Below are positions 57,915 through 64,000 of a stretch of 64,000 nt of DNA, in pieces. The stretch is from CAWDZK01 sp963807005 (GTDB lineage Bacteria > Actinomycetota > Actinomycetes > JACCUZ01), in assembly GCA_963807005.1 (NCBI GenBank), contig CAWDZK010000001.1, positions 124,001-188,000 of the forward strand, in the 5' to 3' direction. The position numbers were made by a program, and so were the translations under genes. A model generated the notes under the pieces. That model ran no database searches. It saw nothing but the letters and a program-made list of their open reading frames with translations, and was not told the origin of the DNA. Position 1 is the stretch's first letter, and each line of letters begins with the position of its first letter.

Positions 57915-58424
57915 ATGGCTGGACGGCACCGTAGACCCCCCGCGTGGCGCAGACTGCTCCTCTCCATGGTGCGCAGTCGCGACAAGGCACGCACCGCCGC
58001 CCTGCACGCCGAGGTGGTGGCGCTGCGGGCGACGGTGGCCGGGCTGCGCGCCGAGCTGGGCCGGCTCGAGCTGGCGGCCGAGATCACTGCCACCCGCGAG
58101 CAGGCGCTCCAGGCGGCCGCCGACGACCGCTGGGTGACGCTCCGGATGCCGCTGGTCCGGCTCGCGCTCGGCGACCCGGCCGACGTCGCGAGCGGGCCGG
58201 ACGTCGCCGCCGCGCTCGCCTCGCCGGACCGGGGCGAGGACACCGTCCAGACCGAGATCGTGCTGGAGCCGACCCCGGCGCCGGCAGACCGGCTGGCCTG
58301 GCGGGTGCTCGCCAGCCTGCCCGAGGGTCCGTTGCTCGACCCCCGGGCCGATCGCGACCAGGAGCCGCTCGACCACGCCCGGGAGTCCGCCGAGGCCGGC
58401 GCCCCGGTCCGCCGTACCGCCTGA
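57915..58424 (+). CDS. Hypothetical protein with short coiled coil
   Basis: 169 residues. Basic N-terminus, then coiled coil 'AALHAEVVALRATVAGLRAE' and 'LGRLELAAEITATREQALQA', then a polar C-terminus with 'VTLRMPLVRLALGDPADV'. No family recognised. Divergent from the DUF1684 gene. Confidence 0.6.
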   Translation: MAGRHRRPPAWRRLLLSMVRSRDKARTAALHAEVVALRATVAGLRAELGRLELAAEITATREQALQAAADDRWVTLRMPLVRLALGDPADVASGPDVAAALASPDRGEDTVQTEIVLEPTPAPADRLAWRVLASLPEGPLLDPRADRDQEPLDHARESAEAGAPVRRTA

Positions 58425-58449
58425 CCCCCGTCCCGCTCGCCCCGGGTGC

Positions 58450-58510
58450 GTCGACTGGCGCAACTCTTCAGTTTCTCGGCCGGAGAAACCGAAGACTTCC
58501 GCCAGTCGAC
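58450..58510. repeat. 61-base near-perfect palindrome
   Basis: The outer arms are an exact 11-bp inverted repeat (58450-58460 with 58500-58510). The inner arms include cttc/gaag and gtttctc/gagaaac around a ggccg loop; only three mismatched pairs interrupt the stem. It fills the gap between two convergent genes and probably acts as a two-way terminator. It could also be a dispersed palindromic element. Confidence 0.7.
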
Positions 58511-58528
58511 GACGGTCGCCGACCATGC

Positions 58529-59710
58529 CTACTTGTCGATGTCGCCGACGACGAAGAACATCGAACCGAGGATCGCCACCATGTCGGCGACCAGGGTCCC
58601 CGGCAGCAGCTCGGTGAGCACCTGCACGTTGTTGAACGACGCCGACCGCAGCTTGAGCCGCCACGGCGTCTTCTCGCCGCGTGACACCAGGTAGTAGCCG
58701 TTGAGCCCGAGCGGGTTCTCGGTCCAGCAGTACGTCGACCCCTCGGGCACCTTCAGCACCTTGGGCAGCCGCGTGGTCACCGGCCCGGGCGGCAGCGCCG
58801 ACAGCCGGTCCAGGCAGGCGTCGGCCAGGTCGAGGGACACCCGCACCTGCTCGGCCAGCACCTGGAACCGGGCCAGGCAGTCGCCCTCGGTGCGGGTCAC
58901 GACCGGGACGTCCAGCTCGCCGTAGGCCAGGTACGGCTCGTCCCGACGCAGGTCGAAGTCGACGCCGGAGCCGCGGGCGATCGGCCCGCTCACGCCGTAC
59001 GCCGACACCAGCTCCGGTGCGAGGACGCCGACCCCGCGGGTGCGGGCCTGGAAGATCTCGTTGCCCAGCACCAGGTTCTCCAGGTCGGGCAGCCGCCGCC
59101 GGACCTCACCGACCGCGTGCCGGGCCCGCCCGGTCCAGCCGGCCGGCAGCTCCTCCTTGAGGCCGCCGACCCGGTTGAACATGTAGTGCATGCGCCCGCC
59201 GGAGACCTCCTCCATCACCGATTGCAGGGTCTCGCGCTCCCGGAAGGCGTAGAAGATCGGGGTGATGGCGCCCAGCTCGATCGGGTACGAGCCCATGAAC
59301 ATCAGGTGGTTGAGCACCCGGTTCAGCTCGGCGAGCAGGGTGCGCGCCCACACCGCGCGGACCGGCACCTCCATGCCGATCATCCGCTCCACCGCCAGCA
59401 CGACACCCAGCTCGTTCGCGAACGCCGAGAGCCAGTCGTGCCGGTTGGCCAGCACCACGATCTGGCGGTAGTCGCGCACCTCGAACAGCTTCTCGGCCCC
59501 GCGGTGCATGTACCCGACCACCGGCTCGGCCGTGACGATCCGCTCGCCGTCCAGGACCAGCCGCAGCCGCAGCACGCCGTGGGTGGCCGGGTGCTGGGGG
59601 CCGATGTTGAGCACCATGTCCTGCGTCGCGAGCGAGTCACCGCGGGTGGCAGCCTCGACGACGTCGGCGCCCGCGCCGACGCCGATCACCCGCTCGGTGT
59701 GCCCGGTCAC
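58529..59710 (-). CDS. nuoD: Solitary NADH-quinone oxidoreductase subunit D paralogue
   Basis: 393 residues of the 49-kDa/NuoD family. 'VLNIGPQHPATHGVLRLRLV', 'GYMHRGAEKLFEVRDYRQIV', 'ELNRVLNHLMFMGSYPIELG', 'SGGRMHYMFNRVGGLKEELP' and 'GTLVADMVAILGSMFFVVGD' are conserved. In complex I this subunit lines the quinone site. No other nuo gene is nearby, so it is a stand-alone copy (nuoD2-like). A MidA-type methyltransferase gene lies 3 kb away. GTG 59710 is chosen because upstream sequence is not family-like. Confidence 0.9.
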   Translation of the reverse strand: MTGHTERVIGVGAGADVVEAATRGDSLATQDMVLNIGPQHPATHGVLRLRLVLDGERIVTAEPVVGYMHRGAEKLFEVRDYRQIVVLANRHDWLSAFANELGVVLAVERMIGMEVPVRAVWARTLLAELNRVLNHLMFMGSYPIELGAITPIFYAFRERETLQSVMEEVSGGRMHYMFNRVGGLKEELPAGWTGRARHAVGEVRRRLPDLENLVLGNEIFQARTRGVGVLAPELVSAYGVSGPIARGSGVDFDLRRDEPYLAYGELDVPVVTRTEGDCLARFQVLAEQVRVSLDLADACLDRLSALPPGPVTTRLPKVLKVPEGSTYCWTENPLGLNGYYLVSRGEKTPWRLKLRSASFNNVQVLTELLPGTLVADMVAILGSMFFVVGDIDK

Positions 59711-59833
59711 GCCCACGGGGGCGAGTCTGCCAGCAGTCGGCGTACGGCGGGAGGCGCCCGGCCCCGCGGCGCCGACCCGCGACTGGCGGCCCGCCTCCTC
59801 GGTGGGGTCCCGGCGGGGGCGTGGCCGAGTCGG

Positions 59834-59839
59834 TAGCGT
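59834..59839 (+). promoter_or_regulatory. -10 box TAGCGT, leaderless promoter for the PH-domain operon
   Basis: TAGCGT is followed by six bases and ATG 59846, in the 135-base gap divergent from nuoD. Confidence 0.5.
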
Positions 59840-59845
59840 CGGAGC

Positions 59846-60328
59846 ATGGAGCCGTTCGACCCGCCCGGAGAGCCGTGGGTGCGGGTGTCCCCGCGGCTGG
59901 CGACGTTGCGCCGGCTGCTCGTCGCCGTCGTCGGCCTGCTCGTCCTCGTCGCGGTCGTGGTCCAGCTCTGGTTCCTGGCCGCCTGGCTGGCGGCCGTGGC
60001 GCTGGTGGTCGGGCTGGTGGCGCTCGGGTGGGCCCTGGTCGTGATCGGCCGCAGCGTCCGGTCCTGGGGCTACGCCGAGCGGGCCGAGGACCTGCTGGTC
60101 ACGCGCGGCATCCTGCGCCGCCAGCTGGTCGTGGTGCCGTACGGGCGGATGCAGTTCGTCGACGTCACGGCCGGCCCGCTGGACCGCAGGTTCGGCCTGG
60201 CGACCGTCCAGCTGCACACGGCCGCGGCGGCCACCGACGCGCAGATCCCGGGCCTGGTCCCCGCCGAGGCGGCCCGGCTCCGGGACCGGCTCGCGGCGCG
60301 GGGCGAGGCGAGCGCCGCCGGTGTCTGA
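59846..60328 (+). CDS. YdbS-like membrane PH-domain protein
   Basis: 160 residues. Two adjacent helices ('LLVAVVGLLVLVAVVVQLWF', 'AVALVVGLVALGWALVV') then a bacterial PH domain (bPH2) 'GYAERAEDLLVTRGILRRQL', 'VVVPYGRMQFVDVTAGPLDR', 'FGLATVQLHTAAAAT'. Pairs with the following YdbT-like protein, whose start overlaps its end by 8 bases. Bacillus YdbS/YdbT are linked to resistance to a lantibiotic-type peptide; role here unknown. Confidence 0.88.
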   Translation: MEPFDPPGEPWVRVSPRLATLRRLLVAVVGLLVLVAVVVQLWFLAAWLAAVALVVGLVALGWALVVIGRSVRSWGYAERAEDLLVTRGILRRQLVVVPYGRMQFVDVTAGPLDRRFGLATVQLHTAAAATDAQIPGLVPAEAARLRDRLAARGEASAAGV

Positions 60329-61673
60329 CGCCCAGCCCGCGGCTGCCGCCGGGATGGCCGGCGACTTCCACCGGCTGCACCCGCTGACCCCGCTCCTGCG
60401 CGGCTGGAAGGTGTTCGCCGCCGCGGTGGCGATCGCCGCCCAGCAGGCGTACGGCGACGTGTCGACGCCGTGGCTGCTCGCCGCCGTGGCGGTCTCGATC
60501 CCGCTCGGGGTGGCCTACGGGTGGCTGGCGTGGCGGATGACCCGGTACCGGATCGGGACCGACGTCCTGCGGCTGGAGTCCGGCATCCTGCACCGGCGGT
60601 CCCGCCAGGTGCGCCTCGACCGGCTGCAGGCCGTCGACGTGGTCCGGCCGTTCGTGGCCCGGGTCCTCGGGCTCGCCGAGCTGCGGCTCGAGGTGGCCGG
60701 CGGCTCGTCGTCGGAGGCGCCGCTGGCCTATCTCTCCGAGGACGCCGCCCACCGGCTGCGGGCCGAGCTGCTGGCCCGCGCCGCCGGTCTGCACCACGAC
60801 ACCCCGGAGGCGCCCGAGCAGGTGCTGCTCGAGGTGCCGCTCGCACGGCTGGTCGAGTCGGTGCTGCGATCGGTCGCGGTCATCGTGTCCGTCGTCGCGC
60901 TCGTCGTCCTCCTCGTGGTGGCCACGGTGCTGCAGCAGCCCGGCATCCTGATCGGCTTCGCCGTCCCGTTCGTGTTCGCCTTCGTCCCGGCCACCACGCG
61001 CACGCTGTTCCTGCACTTCGGCTTCACCGTGGCCGACTCGCCGGACGGGCTGCGGCTGCGGCACGGTCTGCTGGAGACCCGGGCGCAGACGGTGCCGCCG
61101 GGGCGGGTCCAGGCGGTGCGGATCACCGAGCCGCTGCTGTGGCGATCCAAGCGGTGGTGCCGCGTCGAGATCGACGTGGCGGGCTACGTCGGGCAGGGCC
61201 AGGACCAGGCCTCGGTGCTGTGCCCGGTCGCGCCGCGGGACGAGGCGTTCCGCGTCCTCGCCCGGGTGCTGCCGGGCGTGGACATCGACGCGGTGCCGCT
61301 GGCCGGCGTCCCCGCCGCTGCCCGGTACGTCGACCCGTTCGCCTGGCGGAAGCTGGGAGCGGGCGGGGACGACCGGGTGCTGGTGACCCGGCACGGTCGC
61401 CTGACCAGGGTCACCGACGTGGTGCTGCACGAGAAGGTGCAGAGCGTCCGGCTGGTGCAGGGCCCGCTGCAGCGCCGGCTCGGGCTGGCCAGCGTCCACC
61501 TGGACACCACCCCGGGCCCGGTGACCGCCTTCGCGGCCCACCGCGACCAGCGCGAGGCGCGGGCCATGGTCGACGCCGAGGTGGAGCGGGCCCGGGTCTC
61601 CCGGGCCGGAGCGGGTCCGGACCGGTGGATGACGCCGACCCGTCCGTCCGCAGCACCTACGGTGCAGGCGTGA
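60321..61673 (+). CDS. YdbT-like membrane protein with three PH domains
   Basis: 450 residues. Helix pairs and bPH2 domains: first with 'RLESGILHRRSRQVRLDRLQ', second after 'PGILIGFAVPFVFAFVPATT' with 'RHGLLETRAQTVPPGRVQAV', third with 'VTRHGRLTRVTDVVLHEKVQ' and 'QRRLGLASVHLDTTPGPVT'. Forms a unit with the YdbS-like gene. GTG start. Its stop overlaps the P450 start. Confidence 0.88.
   Translation: MSDAQPAAAAGMAGDFHRLHPLTPLLRGWKVFAAAVAIAAQQAYGDVSTPWLLAAVAVSIPLGVAYGWLAWRMTRYRIGTDVLRLESGILHRRSRQVRLDRLQAVDVVRPFVARVLGLAELRLEVAGGSSSEAPLAYLSEDAAHRLRAELLARAAGLHHDTPEAPEQVLLEVPLARLVESVLRSVAVIVSVVALVVLLVVATVLQQPGILIGFAVPFVFAFVPATTRTLFLHFGFTVADSPDGLRLRHGLLETRAQTVPPGRVQAVRITEPLLWRSKRWCRVEIDVAGYVGQGQDQASVLCPVAPRDEAFRVLARVLPGVDIDAVPLAGVPAAARYVDPFAWRKLGAGGDDRVLVTRHGRLTRVTDVVLHEKVQSVRLVQGPLQRRLGLASVHLDTTPGPVTAFAAHRDQREARAMVDAEVERARVSRAGAGPDRWMTPTRPSAAPTVQA
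61658..61663 (+). promoter_or_regulatory. -10 box TACGGT, possible internal promoter for the P450
   Basis: TACGGT lies six bases before GTG 61670, inside the end of the ydbT-like gene. The P450 could therefore be expressed separately as a leaderless message as well as by read-through. Confidence 0.4.
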
Positions 61674-62884
61674 CGTCCGCACCGGGACACCCGGGAGCCG
61701 CTCTCGCCGACCTCGACCTGACCGAGCCCGGGTTCGTCGCCGACCCCTACCCGGCGTTGGAGCGGCTGCGGGCGACGGCTCCTGTCCTCTGGCACGAGCC
61801 GACCGGCCAGTGGCTCGCGGTCAGCTACGCGGCGGCCAACGGGGTGCTGCGCGACCGCAGGTTCGGCCGACTGTGGGCGGACAAGGAGCCGGCGGCGGAG
61901 TTCGAGCCGTTCAACGCACTGCACCGCAACCAGATGATGGAGAACGAGCCGCCGGCACACACCAGGCTGCGGTCGCTGGTCGCCAAGGCGTTCGCCCGCG
62001 GCCACGTCGAGAGGCTGCGGCCGCGCGTCCAGGCCACCGCCGACGCCCTGCTGGACGCCGTCGACCCCTCGTCGTTCGACCTGATCGCCGACTACGCCGA
62101 GCCGCTGCCGGTCGCCGTCATCGCCGACCTGCTCGGCGTACCCGAGGAGGACCGGCCGCTCCTGCGGCCGTGGTCGGCCGACATCGTCGCGATGTACGAG
62201 TACGACCACGGCCCCGAGGTGGCGCCCCGCGCCGTGGCCGCGGCCACCGAGTTCGCCGCGTACATGCGCGAGCTCGCCGACGAGCGGCGCCGCGCGCCGC
62301 GCGACGACCTGGTCAGCCACCTCGCCGCCGCCGAGGACGGTGGCGAGCGGCTCAGCGGGGACGAGCTGGTGGCGTCGGCGATCCTGCTGCTCAACGCCGG
62401 CCACGAGGCGTCGGTGAACGCGTTCGGCAACGGGGTGGTCGCGCTGCTCGCCGCCCCCGACCAGCTCGCGGTCCTCCGTGCCGGTGCGGACGACGACGAC
62501 CTGGTGGCCAGCACGATCGAGGAGATGATCCGGTACGACGCGCCGCTGCAGCTGTTCGAGCGCACGGCCAAGCAGGACGCCGAGGTCGGCGGCCTCGAGG
62601 TCCCGGCGGGCACCCAGGTGGCGGCTCTGCTCGGCGCCGCCAACCGCGACCCCGCGCAGTTCGCCGACCCGGACGTGCTCGACGTCACCCGGTCGCCCAA
62701 CCCGCACATCGGCTTCGGCGCCGGGCTGCACCACTGCCTCGGGGCCCCGCTGGCGCGGATGGAGCTGCAGATCACGCTGCCGACCCTGCTGCGTCGTTGC
62801 CCGGACCTGCACCTCACCGGCGAACCGGTGCGGCGCTCGACGTTCGTGCTGCGCGGCTACGGCGCGGTGCCGGTCGGCGGCTGA
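61670..62884 (+). CDS. Cytochrome P450
   Basis: 404 residues. Heme loop 'GFGAGLHHCLGAPLARMEL' with C356, ExxR-region 'DLVASTIEEMIRYDAPLQLF', I-helix 'LLLNAGHEASVNAFGNG' (Ser in place of the common Thr of AGHEAT). Soluble bacterial class I type, needs ferredoxin partners that are not in the window. Substrate unknown. Its last 28 bases overlap the convergent methyltransferase gene. Confidence 0.94.
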   Translation: MTSAPGHPGAALADLDLTEPGFVADPYPALERLRATAPVLWHEPTGQWLAVSYAAANGVLRDRRFGRLWADKEPAAEFEPFNALHRNQMMENEPPAHTRLRSLVAKAFARGHVERLRPRVQATADALLDAVDPSSFDLIADYAEPLPVAVIADLLGVPEEDRPLLRPWSADIVAMYEYDHGPEVAPRAVAAATEFAAYMRELADERRRAPRDDLVSHLAAAEDGGERLSGDELVASAILLLNAGHEASVNAFGNGVVALLAAPDQLAVLRAGADDDDLVASTIEEMIRYDAPLQLFERTAKQDAEVGGLEVPAGTQVAALLGAANRDPAQFADPDVLDVTRSPNPHIGFGAGLHHCLGAPLARMELQITLPTLLRRCPDLHLTGEPVRRSTFVLRGYGAVPVGG

Positions 62885-63849
62885 GCCGCTCGCAGGCCGG
62901 CCGGCAGCTCGACACCGACCGCCTGCACCAGCCAGCCGAACCCGCCCAGCCCGTGCGGGTCGGTCAGCTCGGCAAGCTCGCCGCGGGCAGAGAGGGCGCG
63001 GACGTAGCCGGCCGGGTCGGTGCGCGCGAGCTCGTGCGGCGGCCGGGAGGCGCTGATGCCCAGGGCGGCCAGCGCAGCCGACTGGCTGGTGCGCACCGTG
63101 GCCGTCGCGCCGGCCTGCTCACCGGCCGCTGCGCAGGCGTCCAGCGCCACGTGGCTGGTGACGTCGCAGCTGCCGTCCGGTACCGGCGCGACCTGCCGGC
63201 CGTCCCGGTAGCCGGTGAGGCTGCCGCCGGCCGGGCGGCTACCGCGGTCGTGGCCGTAGTCGACGGCGACAGCGACCCCGCGCCGCAGGGGGCGGACCAG
63301 GGCCGCCCAGGCCTGGTCGCGCGGGAGCCCGACCTCGGCCCGGGCTCCGGGGCCGGCGACCGGCCACCACCGCTCCAGCCACGCCTCGTCCTCGCCGGAC
63401 ACCGGGTCACCGACCCGCTCGTCGCCGGTGGCCGGGTCGACGAGCACCAGCCGCCAGCGCCGACCGTCGTGCTCGGCGACCTCGACCGGTACGTCGTCCA
63501 GCAGCTCGTGCGCGACCACCAGGGCCTCGCCGACCTCCGGTGCCGTGTCGGTCCAGTCCACTACCGGGGGCAGCTCGGCCGGCCGCCCGGCGATGTCGAC
63601 TCCCACGAGCGACAGGTCCGGCGCCAGCCGGTGCAGGTCGGTCAGCAGCTCGCCGCTGCCGGCGCCGACGTCGAGAACCGTCGGGAGACCGGTGGCGCGC
63701 ACCAGCGAGAGCACTGCGCTCGCGACCAGCGTCGAGGCGTGCACGGAGGTGCGGAAGTGCGCGGCCGGGCGGTTGCGCCGGTAGAACCCCTCGGGCCCGT
63801 ACAGCGCGCGGTCGGTGGCCTCCCGCCACGGCACCCAGCTGTGATCCAT
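62857..63849 (-). CDS. MidA-family SAM-dependent methyltransferase
   Basis: 330 residues. 'ATDRALYGPEGFYRRNRPAA', SAM motif 'PTVLDVGAGSGELLTDLHRL', then 'LVVAHELLDDVPVEVAEHDG', which corresponds to the 'NEFFDALPV' motif of MidA/NDUFAF7 proteins. Mitochondrial NDUFAF7 dimethylates an Arg of NDUFS2, the NuoD homologue. A solitary nuoD lies 3 kb away on the same strand. That this enzyme acts on it is inference. Confidence 0.82.
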   Translation of the reverse strand: MDHSWVPWREATDRALYGPEGFYRRNRPAAHFRTSVHASTLVASAVLSLVRATGLPTVLDVGAGSGELLTDLHRLAPDLSLVGVDIAGRPAELPPVVDWTDTAPEVGEALVVAHELLDDVPVEVAEHDGRRWRLVLVDPATGDERVGDPVSGEDEAWLERWWPVAGPGARAEVGLPRDQAWAALVRPLRRGVAVAVDYGHDRGSRPAGGSLTGYRDGRQVAPVPDGSCDVTSHVALDACAAAGEQAGATATVRTSQSAALAALGISASRPPHELARTDPAGYVRALSARGELAELTDPHGLGGFGWLVQAVGVELPAGLRAAQPPTGTAP

Positions 63850-63950
63850 CAGGTCCGGATCGTCGCAGACGGGTGGCCGGCGCGACGATGTCGACCCGGT
63901 GACCAGTGGCGGGGCTCGACACGGGGCGGCAGTCGGTCGATCATTCCGGC

Positions 63951-64000
63951 GTGGAGGCCGGGCGCACGCTGATGATGGTCGTGGCGCACCCGGACGACGA
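63951..64000 (+). CDS. PIG-L family deacetylase, N-terminal fragment
   Basis: From GTG 63951 the frame reads 'VEAGRTLMMVVAHPDD' before the window ends. 'AHPDDE' is the zinc-binding motif of LmbE/PIG-L enzymes such as MshB and Mca of mycothiol metabolism. Only 16 codons are visible, so the exact member cannot be told. Confidence 0.65.
   Translation, partial: MEAGRTLMMVVAHPDD

Overview
This is a chromosomal stretch of a high-GC actinobacterium. The DNA is strongly GC-rich, GTG starts and 4-bp stop/start overlaps (GTGA, ATGA) are common, and several genes look leaderless (a TANNNT -10 box 6-8 bases before the start codon). The gene content fits: a BldG-type anti-sigma antagonist, an actinobacterial Tad cluster with a DUF4244 pilin, a Lys-rich topoisomerase I tail and a membrane-protein/thymidylate-kinase fusion. 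From memory, two blocks follow conserved actinobacterial orders: the Streptomyces bldG-topA region / Mycobacterium Rv3644c-Rv3661 region, and the ppa-dacB-tilS-hpt-ftsH-fol region (Rv3605c-Rv3628). The genus cannot be fixed from sequence alone.

Layout. 1-3 kb (minus strand): acetate-type symporter (cut by the window edge), its small membrane partner with an apparent frameshift, and a LytS/LytTR two-component pair that probably controls them. 2.9-10.1 kb: degenerate Fic-fold protein, HAD phosphatase, then a tightly overlapping Tad/Flp pilus operon. 10.1-24.7 kb: coiled-coil membrane protein, MrfA-type helicase, bldG and its ATPase partner, proton-pumping pyrophosphatase, methyltransferase, topA, MFS-Tmk fusion and DNA polymerase III delta prime. 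24.7-31.5 kb: large LAL-type LuxR regulator divergent from a small secreted protein, glpD, and a secreted peptidase-type hydrolase that also shows a frameshift.

31.5-34.3 kb: intact tRNA-Thr(CGT), then a 2.65-kb relic of an integrative element. It is bounded by a 45-bp duplication of the tRNA 3' half (43/45 identical). It carries a dead tyrosine integrase fragment and a two-gene ECF sigma factor / membrane regulator cassette. 34.3-38.1 kb is accessory: membrane proteins, a universal stress protein and a lysyl-PG-synthase-like membrane protein. 38.3-51.9 kb returns to core genes: coiled-coil protein, NlpC/P60 hydrolase, ppa, dacB, a zincin protease, tilS, hpt, ftsH and a folE-folP-folB-folK operon. 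51.7-57.2 kb: a PadR-regulated membrane pair and an osmoprotectant ABC transporter whose binding protein is circularly permuted. 57.2-64 kb: DUF1684 protein, solitary nuoD paralogue, paired PH-domain membrane proteins, a cytochrome P450, a MidA-type methyltransferase (family that modifies NuoD homologues in mitochondria) and the first codons of a PIG-L deacetylase.

The most notable items are the tRNA-Thr island relic with its sigma cassette, the permuted binding protein, the nuoD/MidA pairing, and the LAL regulator with its upstream dyad and secreted partner. Points of caution: two apparent single-base frameshifts (near 751 and 30,070), a dacB gene without a normal start codon, and many long antisense open frames that are only shadows of GC-rich genes.
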